Position numbers and translations under genes: made by a program. This document shows positions 1 through 5,587 of a stretch of DNA of 8,773 bases, one piece after another; within the stretch, counting starts at the first letter, position 1; each line of letters begins with the position of its first letter. Below the pieces are notes generated by a model that was not told the origin of the DNA, ran no database searches, and was given only the letters and a program-made list of their open reading frames with translations. Source of the DNA: Bacteroidales bacterium. GTDB taxonomy: Bacteria; Bacteroidota; Bacteroidia; Bacteroidales; P3. The stretch spans positions 1 to 8,773 of the forward strand of contig JAGCLI010000317.1 of assembly GCA_017647065.1 (NCBI GenBank). Reading direction: 5' to 3'.

Positions 1-220
1 AAGCAGGTAACAAGTAAATAGGACATCCACCCTCTTGCAAAGCACGCATTACGTACCAAGCACACCATGTTCTTGACTTAACTTCTGCATTTTTCGTAAC
101 GTATGCAGCTGCTTTCTCTTTGTCTAAAGTGTAGTTGGCATTTTCAGCATAAAGCATGATGGCTGCTGCTACCACTAACAAACAAATGATAAACTTGAAT
201 ATTCCTTTCAATATCTTCAT
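1..220 (-). CDS. Exported CHAP/NlpC-P60-like amidase, N-terminal part
   Basis: Partial gene: 73 residues are visible and the C-terminus lies beyond the left edge. The start ATG at 220-218 overlaps the stop of the preceding YiiX-like gene (ATGA), which fixes the start and implies translational coupling. Residues 1-24 form a basic then hydrophobic signal peptide or anchor (MKILKGIFKFIICLLVV). After a short linker comes the segment TWCAWYVMRALQEGGCP at residues 51-67. A Cys followed by a helix and Ala-Leu-x-x-Gly-Gly resembles the catalytic-Cys helix of CHAP or Tae-type peptidoglycan amidases, with Cys53 the candidate nucleophile. The catalytic His would be beyond the edge, so the call rests on one motif. 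If correct, it would act on peptidoglycan in the periplasm or outside the cell. It is the third hydrolase in a row in this operon. Confidence 0.55.
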   Translation of the reverse strand, partial: MKILKGIFKFIICLLVVAAAIMLYAENANYTLDKEKAAAYVTKNAEVKSRTWCAWYVMRALQEGGCPIYLLPA

Positions 221-831
221 TTCACATCCTCCAAGTAATCTGATTCAAATATATCTACAGGAGCAACTGCATATTGTTCCTTTGTGATTCCTCGCTTCTT
301 CATAGCCTTTTCTATTTGTGGCAGTTTATCAGTTCCAAGAATCAGATAATCGCTCACCTTCTTTGGCTCACACAATTCTATTCCTAATTGATTCTTATAA
401 ATGTCGTATATCAGTTCTGAACAATAGAACTTACCATTATCAAACTTGAAAGCCAAATCGTATGGCTTGCCTAAATAGCTGCCATATTTGATTTTAATAT
501 TCTCTTTATTTGAACGTTTCAACCAATATTTTCCCCCTTCCCCACGAGCTATGAACTTATCCAGTGGTGTAACGACCAATGTCTTTAGAGTTTCAAGAAC
601 ATAAGGTTTGCCATTCTTCATTACAATAATCCCACAATGGCTGATTTTAGAACGAGTTGCAATCTGGATCAATGGAGATTGTTGTGATTGCGAAGTCTGG
701 AAAATCACATCACCCTCTTTTACTTCTTTTACAGGGTCAGTTTGAGCAGTCATTGTTTCCATTACCATTGAACTGAATGGTAATGCAAGTATAAATAAGA
801 TGATTCCTAATATCATAAGTGTCTTTTTCAT
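217..831 (-). CDS. YiiX/YebB-like (DUF830) cysteine hydrolase, membrane-anchored
   Basis: 204 residues. Residues 1-29 are a signal peptide or signal anchor (MKKTLMILGIILFILALPF). The rest matches the permuted NlpC/P60 family of YiiX/YebB-like hydrolases: GDVIF at 40-44, SHCGI at 64-68 with His65, a downstream acidic residue Glu80 in YVLE, and FYCSELIY at 135-142 with Cys137. In that family His, Glu and Cys form the active site. Members are thought to cleave amide, peptide or lipid-linked bonds, but the substrate is unknown here. The N-terminal segment puts the catalytic domain in the periplasm or on the surface. It overlaps the upstream alpha/beta hydrolase by four bases (828-831) and the downstream amidase-like gene by four bases, so the three are co-translated. 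The family is a confident call; the role (cell-envelope enzyme or antibacterial effector) is inference. Confidence 0.85.
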   Translation of the reverse strand: MKKTLMILGIILFILALPFSSMVMETMTAQTDPVKEVKEGDVIFQTSQSQQSPLIQIATRSKISHCGIIVMKNGKPYVLETLKTLVVTPLDKFIARGEGGKYWLKRSNKENIKIKYGSYLGKPYDLAFKFDNGKFYCSELIYDIYKNQLGIELCEPKKVSDYLILGTDKLPQIEKAMKKRGITKEQYAVAPVDIFESDYLEDVK

Positions 832-1892
832 TGCAGATTCTTTTTTACAAAGTTAATGATTTCATCTGTCTGATTCACTAAAATGAAGTGTGTTTCTTCA
901 TCATCCCAAAACAAATCAGTCTTACCACCATTGTTCTTTAATGTACGATAAGCACCTTGTAATGTTCCTGCTGAATGGTCTTTTCCTCCACCAATCAAAA
1001 GCACTTTACTTGCAATAGGATAAGTCTGATGTATGCCTGTAGATATGAATGTAATTGTCTTAAACTTATTGGAGAAACCATTATAAGCCACATTTACAGC
1101 ACTACCCCCATTGGACAAGCCCATGATGTGCAGGTTGTTCTTATCTACCTTATAGCCCATATTTTCCAAAAATGGAATCTGCTTTTTAAACAATGCGTTG
1201 ATGTCATTCTTCGTAAAGATGCCAGACCATGTATGTGTGCCCACACAAAGCACAATGCAATCTTCCAGACCTTTCAACACACCTGTATAAAGCTTCCAAT
1301 TACCCAAGAATCCGTGCATGAAGAACACTACAGGATATTCCTTGTTCTCGTCATAGTTTTTTGGCTTTATCAAGTAAACGGATTGGGTGTTGTCTATCCC
1401 CATCATGTTAAAGACTTGTGAAGTTGTACCTGACATCATAAACAGTCCGTTCCAATTCAATCGATTGAATGGACGATAGAAGTTACTGATGTTACCTTTC
1501 TTATCATCATAATTAAATTCATCAAGAATCCAATTAGCCAATGGAATGACTTTAGGAACTATTCTTGCTCCCCATATCCCAATGTTACAGACTTCCTCTT
1601 CTGGGAAGAACACATTTACCAAGTAATGAGTGATTGGTGGATATTTTGGATTCCCTTTCTTGTCTTGGTATATAAGTTGTACTCTATCAGAAGTGTTATA
1701 TCTGTATCTGGGCAGAACACAAAACATAGCAATAAGTAGAACACACATTACAGCCTTATATCCCCAATCTTTCTTTGCTTTGATTTCTTTCCTCCATAAA
1801 TAAGCAAGCAGCATAAGTACCACGATTTTGTAGAACCATGATGCGAAGAACAGAAATAATATCACCAATAGGATTGTCTTAAATGTCTTCAT
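828..1892 (-). CDS. Membrane-anchored alpha/beta hydrolase
   Basis: 354 residues. Two hydrophobic segments at about 5-31 and 46-60 anchor the protein, followed by a roughly 110-residue linker without obvious motif. From about residue 170 it is an alpha/beta hydrolase: FMHGFLGNW at 191-199 (HG oxyanion element), GLSNGG at 258-263 as the nucleophile elbow with Ser260, Asp305 in GGGKDH and His335 in ETHF as the rest of the triad. The order and spacing are normal for esterase- or lipase-like members; the substrate cannot be read. The catalytic domain most likely faces the periplasm. The stop overlaps the start of the YiiX-like gene (ATGA), and the gene begins three bases after the upstream four-helix membrane protein. 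Lipid or ester targets are plausible from its neighbours, but that is inference. Confidence 0.85.
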   Translation of the reverse strand: MKTFKTILLVILFLFFASWFYKIVVLMLLAYLWRKEIKAKKDWGYKAVMCVLLIAMFCVLPRYRYNTSDRVQLIYQDKKGNPKYPPITHYLVNVFFPEEEVCNIGIWGARIVPKVIPLANWILDEFNYDDKKGNISNFYRPFNRLNWNGLFMMSGTTSQVFNMMGIDNTQSVYLIKPKNYDENKEYPVVFFMHGFLGNWKLYTGVLKGLEDCIVLCVGTHTWSGIFTKNDINALFKKQIPFLENMGYKVDKNNLHIMGLSNGGSAVNVAYNGFSNKFKTITFISTGIHQTYPIASKVLLIGGGKDHSAGTLQGAYRTLKNNGGKTDLFWDDEETHFILVNQTDEIINFVKKNLQ

Positions 1893-1895
1893 AAA

Positions 1896-2411
1896 TCACA
1901 TTTTTATAAAGAGAAAATCAAAAATAGTAAAAGTTATAAATAACATTACTAAGGATGAGGCTAACATAGCTACAAATGAACTTTTTATCTTATCCTTTAA
2001 TATTAGTTTAGCTATCATTATATTCCAACCTACACTTAGCAACCATCCAACAACGAATATATAGATATTTACTGCTTGATAAGTTGTACTATAGTTTTTT
2101 GCTATATGTTGTAAGTCCTTCACACAAACATCAAATCCTTCCATTATTGGAAACGAATATCTTCCACAAAACATGATGAAGAGAATGGAGTGAATAAATC
2201 CATATCCAATAGCCAATATTAAATATGGCTTCTTAATCAAAGAAGTTTGTTTGTGCTGTATCAAGACTATAACGGGAATCATTGCAGACAATAACCATAT
2301 TCCACCTTGAATATGAATATTACAAATCACACAGATTTCCTTATAAGAGAGTCCAAGAAGACTTCCTAAGCCTGACAAAATTTTGCAACATATATCAAAC
2401 AGCCATTCCAT
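1896..2411 (-). CDS. Four-helix integral membrane protein, unknown function
   Basis: 171 residues with no family I can name. Four hydrophobic stretches are visible at about 33-52, 62-82, 112-136 and 143-168, with an amphipathic N-terminus (MEWLFDICCKILSGLGSLLG) and a loop at about 85-110 carrying Cys and charged residues. It is followed after three bases by the alpha/beta hydrolase and preceded by a 69-aa membrane protein, so it belongs to the same transcript. A small polytopic protein beside exported hydrolases could be an immunity protein, a partner subunit or an anchor; nothing in the sequence decides between these. Confidence 0.75.
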   Translation of the reverse strand: MEWLFDICCKILSGLGSLLGLSYKEICVICNIHIQGGIWLLSAMIPVIVLIQHKQTSLIKKPYLILAIGYGFIHSILFIMFCGRYSFPIMEGFDVCVKDLQHIAKNYSTTYQAVNIYIFVVGWLLSVGWNIMIAKLILKDKIKSSFVAMLASSLVMLFITFTIFDFLFIKM

Positions 2412-2424
2412 TGAAGCGATAAGT

Positions 2425-2634
2425 TTAATATGAGTTCTGATAAATTTGGTCAGCCCAATTATTCATCCCCCACATGACAAAAATTAAGTAAAGTATAAAG
2501 AACAGCAATAGCGTTGATGGTGAGAGCATACTAAGTAGCCATCTTTCCCATGTCTTAAATCCAAACTTTTTGCTCATAAAGAAAAATGCAGGTGAGAACA
2601 CCACCCAAATAATCAAAAGCAACAATCTTTTCAT
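2425..2634 (-). CDS. Small two-helix membrane protein, unknown function
   Basis: 69 residues, not a recognised family. Hydrophobic segments at about 3-20 and 38-55 are separated by a basic loop (SKKFGFKTWERW), which predicts a hairpin in the inner membrane. A polar tail of about ten residues follows. The gene sits 13 bases ahead of the four-helix membrane protein and 36 bases behind the lipoprotein gene, in the same direction. The intact frame, correct packing into the operon and typical membrane composition support it as a real gene despite its length. Confidence 0.65.
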   Translation of the reverse strand: MKRLLLLIIWVVFSPAFFFMSKKFGFKTWERWLLSMLSPSTLLLFFILYLIFVMWGMNNWADQIYQNSY

Positions 2635-2670
2635 AATTATTTGATTATAAGATTATTTTCGTTCTATATG

Positions 2671-3393
2671 TTAGAAACTACTATATTCCACAATGGCTGA
2701 ATTGTTTTTCTTATCAATAATGATTTTATCTTCTGTTTGAAGAGTTGTACCATCATCACCATATAAATATTTAGCATAAGATATAGTGTGAGACGTTTCT
2801 TCGCACTTCCACAATTCATCATTGTTCAGTTTATTGATATATTGTGAATAAGGTTGTTTGAACTTTATTGCATATTGATGGGATGCATCAACACCAACGA
2901 TAGAGTTTTTCTCTGCAATAAGATGGAAGTCGCTTGAATCCAAGAAGTCAGAAAGGTCTGGATAATTAACCTTGTCTTTATATGCAACATAAACCTTACT
3001 TTCTGTAATGACTATATTATAAGATATAGTATCTGTTCCTTCATATTTGATATTATAAAACTCAATAACTCCGTTTTTGGGAAGTTCTTTGTATTTCCAC
3101 TGAAATTTATCTTTCCCTTTAGCATATTGGATAATGGCTTTTTTGTCTTTAATAGACAAAGTGTCTTCAAATTGAAATTCCACTAAACAATCCCAATAGT
3201 CCCAATTAAATTGAGAATTGACCATATTTCCTACATAAGAAAACTTAGGTAAATCCCTGAAACCTAATTCTTCAATTACTTTTTCTGGAGTATTGTACTT
3301 TACTTTTTCAAAATCCAAAGATGATGTGCCTTTGCAATTGAAAGCCATGATTCCCAATGCAATAATAAAGCTGAATAATAATATCTTTTTCAT
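2671..3393 (-). CDS. Predicted lipoprotein, unknown function
   Basis: 240 residues. The N-terminus MKKILLFSFIIALGIMAFNC ends in a lipobox-like AFNC with Cys20, a typical signal peptidase II site in Bacteroidota. The residues after Cys (KGTSS) are not the acidic surface-export signal, so a periplasm-facing position is more likely than the cell surface. The mature part is rich in charged and aromatic residues with alternating strand-like segments and no enzyme motif that I recognise. It is the first intact gene after the frameshifted remnant and probably starts the second gene group (lipoprotein, two membrane proteins, three hydrolases). A periplasmic lipoprotein beside envelope hydrolases is a common arrangement for immunity proteins, but this is only suggested by position. 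Confidence 0.75.
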   Translation of the reverse strand: MKKILLFSFIIALGIMAFNCKGTSSLDFEKVKYNTPEKVIEELGFRDLPKFSYVGNMVNSQFNWDYWDCLVEFQFEDTLSIKDKKAIIQYAKGKDKFQWKYKELPKNGVIEFYNIKYEGTDTISYNIVITESKVYVAYKDKVNYPDLSDFLDSSDFHLIAEKNSIVGVDASHQYAIKFKQPYSQYINKLNNDELWKCEETSHTISYAKYLYGDDGTTLQTEDKIIIDKKNNSAIVEYSSF

Positions 3394-3401
3394 CGTTATA
3401 T

Positions 3402-3567
3402 TTATTTAGATAAATAATCTATAGGATTTAGATAAAACATCTTTTGCCATCCAAATGGAGCATCATCAATTTGAATCTGCCCCACCAACAGGCATCATCA
3501 AACTTTGTGGAATAAGAAATCCTATCAAGATGAATGATAGGATTCCAATGATAAATTTCCTTTTCAA
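3402..3567 (-). pseudogene. Frameshifted remnant of a small signal-anchored protein
   Basis: Reading from a TTG at 3567-3565 gives a clear signal anchor, KRKFIIGILSFILIGFLIPQ, then SLMMPVGGADSN and a stop. A shift of frame near the PVGGAD segment continues with coding-like sequence (QIDDAPFGWQKMFYLNPIDY) to a stop at 3404-3402. First base of the TTG to first base of the final stop is 163 bases, not a multiple of three, so one reading frame cannot cover it. Joined, it would be a protein of about 55 residues with the same kind of leader as the exported hydrolases nearby. The ATG appears lost as well. It could be a decayed cargo gene or a sequencing indel. It fills most of the 179-base gap between two genes. 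Confidence 0.45.
3518..3544 (-). terminator. Possible terminator hairpin after the four-gene cluster
   Basis: A perfect 10-bp inverted repeat, AATCCTATCA and TGATAGGATT, with a 7-base loop, lies about 30 bases past the stop of the last gene of the TerB-like cluster. On the minus strand it is followed by TTCTTATTCC, only weakly T-rich, and the stem has few G-C pairs. It also lies inside the leader of the frameshifted remnant, so it may simply be coding sequence. If real, it separates the cytoplasmic cluster from the lipoprotein group. Confidence 0.35.
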
Positions 3568-3572
3568 GGTAT

Positions 3573-4007
3573 TTAATGAATAGTTAAACCACGACTTTTC
3601 AAAAAGTCCATGAAGGCATATTTAGGATGTGGCAACCTTTGAACTTTTTCTTTTATTTTATTCATAGCTCTTTGATATGTCATAGGTTGATTGCTATCCA
3701 TACTAAAATCTAGTAGTACCCTTGCAGTCTCCTTGTAATAGCTTGTATTGTTTGAGATAAATTCAGACAGAGCATTCACAATAGTAACTTCTTGATAACT
3801 CCAATTATATTGAGTTTTCCTTTCTATATCATAAAGAATATCATTCCAACTGCGTTTTACTACTTTTATGCTTCTTAGATATTCATAAATCATCTCAGCA
3901 TCAGGAATAACTTTAGCTTCCAATTCTACTTTTGTTTTTGACCCAAAGAAACCACTTGTGCCTGCCACATCTCTTTCATTTATAATATAACCATTATATT
4001 TTTCCAT
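3573..4007 (-). CDS. Hypothetical cytoplasmic protein
   Basis: 144 residues, not recognised. There is no signal peptide or membrane segment. The first third contains GTSGFFGSKTKVELEAKVIP, which looks like beta strands; the rest is mostly helical, with a basic, Pro-containing stretch (KVQRLPHPKYAF) near the end. It starts 15 bases after the 98-aa gene and is the last of four closely spaced genes that include a TerB-like protein, so a shared function is likely. No catalytic motif is visible. Confidence 0.65.
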   Translation of the reverse strand: MEKYNGYIINERDVAGTSGFFGSKTKVELEAKVIPDAEMIYEYLRSIKVVKRSWNDILYDIERKTQYNWSYQEVTIVNALSEFISNNTSYYKETARVLLDFSMDSNQPMTYQRAMNKIKEKVQRLPHPKYAFMDFLKSRGLTIH

Positions 4008-4022
4008 GTCTATTATTTTTTA

Positions 4023-4319
4023 TTATAATCTTTCAGCTCTTTCAACTAAAGATGCAGCTATTCCAGAAATATCCATTAAACTTAACTTTCTTCCTTTGAG
4101 ATAATAGGGAGCTAACATAACGGAACGCCCAGCATTACTTGCTATCTCAATTATTTCACCCATAAGAACAGATACCGTACCACATTCAACACGCAATCTT
4201 TCTCTATTAGCAGAATGTGGATAGTTGAGTTCGCTTGCAATATAATCAAGCTTAGGCTCTAATTGCTTTATCAATGTATTGATTTTACCAATAGCACCAA
4301 AATTAGAAAAGAATCCCAT
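4023..4319 (-). CDS. Hypothetical small helical protein
   Basis: 98 residues, soluble and almost entirely helical by composition; family not recognised. The N-terminus MGFFSNFGAIGKINTLIKQL is amphipathic and could touch membrane or a partner. The middle holds NYPHSANRERLRVECGTVSV. It lies 47 bases downstream of the TerB-like gene and 15 bases upstream of the 144-aa gene. The intact frame and consistent spacing argue for a real gene in the same operon. Confidence 0.65.
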   Translation of the reverse strand: MGFFSNFGAIGKINTLIKQLEPKLDYIASELNYPHSANRERLRVECGTVSVLMGEIIEIASNAGRSVMLAPYYLKGRKLSLMDISGIAASLVERAERL

Positions 4320-4366
4320 AATATTCTATTTTAAACTAATTCAACTTTTTTACAAAATGTAAAATA

Positions 4367-4753
4367 TTAGAAATAGATATTGTAGTTTTTATAAATATCT
4401 ACATCAATATTAAAAGCTCTTGCCATAGCAAGAATAACATTTTTTTCAGCAGAAAAATCATTGATACAGTACACGCCTGTCATGTTACCATGAGCTTTAG
4501 TTGCCATTTCTACCCACAAGAAAACTAAATCTTGTTTATCATCATAACTAAAATTTCTGATAATTCTTGTTGCTTCATCATTGGAAATTGTATCCAAATA
4601 ATTCAGGAACGATTGGTCTTCATGGATTCTCAACAAAAACATATTCAAATATGTATTTTCAGAATAAGACAAATGATTATCTGCACCTGCAACAGAAATC
4701 AGCGATTTCAATACTGCAGCTTTTTCTTTACGAGTTAAACTACTTAAATCCAT
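4367..4753 (-). CDS. TerB-like domain protein
   Basis: 128 residues, all-helical. The N-terminus LTRKEKAAVLKSLISVAGAD, continuing as NHLSYSE, resembles the TerB/DjlA-N type helical domain, in which a helix ending in Ala-(Asp/Asn) is followed by a short turn and an acidic residue; here Asp25, Asn26 and Glu32 are in the expected places. TerB-like domains bind divalent metal through acidic residues and occur in tellurite-resistance operons, chaperone systems and many phage-defence or stress modules, mostly as adaptors. It follows the Cys-containing 120-aa gene after 11 bases. No TerC, TerD or TerE partner is present, so a tellurite role is not supported. The domain call is moderate, made by pattern and without an alignment. 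Confidence 0.6.
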   Translation of the reverse strand: MDLSSLTRKEKAAVLKSLISVAGADNHLSYSENTYLNMFLLRIHEDQSFLNYLDTISNDEATRIIRNFSYDDKQDLVFLWVEMATKAHGNMTGVYCINDFSAEKNVILAMARAFNIDVDIYKNYNIYF

Positions 4754-4764
4754 AGTATTATCTT

Positions 4765-5127
4765 TTATAATTGTTTAATTGCCTCAATGAAAGAGCGACC
4801 TAATGATATGTTTATTTTACCACCTGATAATAGTTTTTTCTTCACAAAATTTATTGTTGTTTCATCCAACGGACACATAAAATCGAATGATTCAGAGTTC
4901 GTATTATAGCCTTGTTTTGTATAAATTTTACGATGTCCGATTTCAACGCAACAACGAAAACAATCTTCTTTATCTTTTGATGTTATTTCACCTGTCATTT
5001 CTAAAACATGCACAACAGACAATAAGACAGTACCTAATTCTATATCTTTCATATAACCTTTATCCTTCAAGATATTATAACTGTCCATAACTTTTGACAT
5101 AAACTGATAGCGTTCTACTGAATTCAT
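4765..5127 (-). CDS. Hypothetical Cys-containing cytoplasmic protein
   Basis: 120 residues, not recognised. It is soluble, with helical halves joined by a cysteine-bearing segment (EDCFRCCVEIGHRK at 55-68; Cys56, Cys59, Cys60) and another Cys at 85, which together could bind a metal. It is the first gene of the four-gene cluster and starts about 50 bases past the large hairpin at 5179-5259. Any control by that hairpin would therefore act first on this gene. The next gene follows after 11 bases. Confidence 0.65.
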   Translation of the reverse strand: MNSVERYQFMSKVMDSYNILKDKGYMKDIELGTVLLSVVHVLEMTGEITSKDKEDCFRCCVEIGHRKIYTKQGYNTNSESFDFMCPLDETTINFVKKKLLSGGKINISLGRSFIEAIKQL

Positions 5128-5178
5128 ATATCCTTATCTATCTTCTCAATTCCCTGAAAGAAGCAAACAAAAATAAAA

Positions 5179-5259
5179 GGTGTGGGAACTATATTTGCTT
5201 TATCCTAAAGTCTGGTCTTCGCATTACCAATTGATACGGATAAAGCAATAGCCCACACC
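5179..5259 (-). terminator. Large hairpin A, terminator- or attenuator-like
   Basis: GGTGTGGG (5179-5186) pairs with CCCACACC (5252-5259), and TTGCTTTATCC (5195-5205) pairs with GGATAAAGCAA (5238-5248). The 32-base loop carries TAAAGTC, CTTCGCA and ATTGATAC. On the minus strand the stem is followed at once by TTTTATTTTTG, as in an intrinsic terminator, and the 120-aa gene starts about 50 bases further on. It may end transcripts from the recombinase side or act as an attenuator. It may also be one half of a recombination site. Confidence 0.5.
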
Positions 5260-5360
5260 ATAGGATATGTAAGGAGCCAATAATGGCTGTACAAACCAAT
5301 GATGCGGTGCTACTGCTACCATCTTCGTATCAATAATCAAAGTTGCGAAGTTTGACTTTA
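5206..5360. repeat. Inverted repeat pair with three conserved blocks
   Basis: Left arm on the plus strand: TAAAGTC (5206-5212), CTTCGCA (5217-5223), ATTGATACG (5230-5238). Right arm is the reverse complement: CGTATCAAT (5326-5334), TGCGAAG (5344-5350), GACTTTA (5354-5360). Spacers between blocks differ in sequence and length (4 and 6 bases against 3 and 9). Each arm sits in the loop of its own hairpin: TTGCTTTATCC/GGATAAAGCAA on the left and ATCTTC/GAAGAT (5321-5326, 5361-5366) on the right. Stem sequences differ while pairing is kept, which suggests the fold is under selection. Confidence 0.75.
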
Positions 5361-5376
5361 GAAGATAATTTCAATA

Positions 5377-5452
5377 ACACCTTTTGTAAATAAAAGTCCT
5401 TCAAGTACTACCACTATAGCCTTGAATTGGTACAAATATAACGAAAAGGTGT
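5377..5452. repeat. ACACCTTTT / AAAAGGTGT inverted repeat
   Basis: A 9-bp perfect inverted pair at 5377-5385 and 5444-5452 encloses a second short pair, TTCAAG (5400-5405) with CTTGAA (5421-5426). A third copy of AAAAGGTGT lies at 5175-5183, at the base of hairpin A, so the unit brackets the whole structured region. It could be a protein-binding repeat or part of a larger RNA fold. Confidence 0.55.
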
Positions 5453-5550
5453 GAATAACAGCATATTTTATTACGATTAAATCACATTCTATACTACAAA
5501 TAATTAGCAAACATACAAATGGCTACATTTTTAGACTACATTTATATTCT

Positions 5551-5585
5551 AAATAGGACAAAGTTGAAATAACCTTGTCCTATTT
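5551..5585 (-). terminator. Terminator hairpin of the recombinase gene
   Basis: AAATAGGACAA (5551-5561) and TTGTCCTATTT (5575-5585) form a perfect 11-bp stem, extended inward by a few further pairs. It lies two bases past the recombinase stop codon. The run of T is short on either side, so termination could be weak or bidirectional. Position immediately after the stop is the best support. Confidence 0.55.
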
Positions 5586-5587
5586 AA

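Larger units (their letters stand above)
5128..5587. other. Structured gene-free region downstream of the recombinase
   Basis: 460 bases hold no ordinary gene but several nested structures: a recombinase terminator at the right end, three AAAAGGTGT repeats (5175-5183 and 5444-5452 direct, 5377-5385 inverted), two hairpins with complementary loops (5179-5259 and 5321-5366), a small AGCCA/TGGCT hairpin at 5275-5288 and a TTCAAG/CTTGAA pair at 5400-5426. Most of 5175-5452 can pair with something else in the region, as in a structured RNA, a recombination site or a folded single strand. Bases 5460-5550 are very AT-rich and show nothing definite. Confidence 0.7.

Noticed and set aside
975..1421. 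148-residue plus-strand reading frame
   Set aside because: It lies wholly opposite the alpha/beta hydrolase, which has a complete catalytic triad; the plus-strand product has no recognisable domain.
1..3393. Type VI secretion effector locus
   Set aside because: No Hcp, VgrG, PAAR, sheath or marker domain is visible, and the hydrolases carry N-terminal leaders of the general export route.
4367..4753. Tellurite-resistance operon
   Set aside because: Only a TerB-like domain is present; there is no TerC, TerD, TerE or TerZ-like gene.
4532..4755. Two short overlapping plus-strand frames
   Set aside because: Both are antisense to the TerB-like gene and have unlikely composition.
4887..5090. 67-residue plus-strand frame
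   Set aside because: Antisense to the 120-aa gene and without any support.
5168..5175. TATTTTTG on the minus strand as a Bacteroidota -7 promoter element
   Set aside because: It fits TAnnTTTG, but no TTTG-like -33 element lies at the right distance, and it is equally the T-tract of hairpin A.
5433..5440. TATATTTG on the minus strand as a promoter for a structured RNA
   Set aside because: Exact -7 match, but no convincing -33 element at 19-21 bases; kept only as a hint.
5175..5452. Insertion sequence or MITE with terminal repeats
   Set aside because: The AAAAGGTGT copies are the same orientation at both ends, no target duplication is evident, and no transposase is present.
5520..5531. TGGCTACATTTT repeated at 8659-8670 as possible element ends
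   Set aside because: A single 12-bp direct match in an AT-rich window of this size is expected by chance, and no flanking match extends it.
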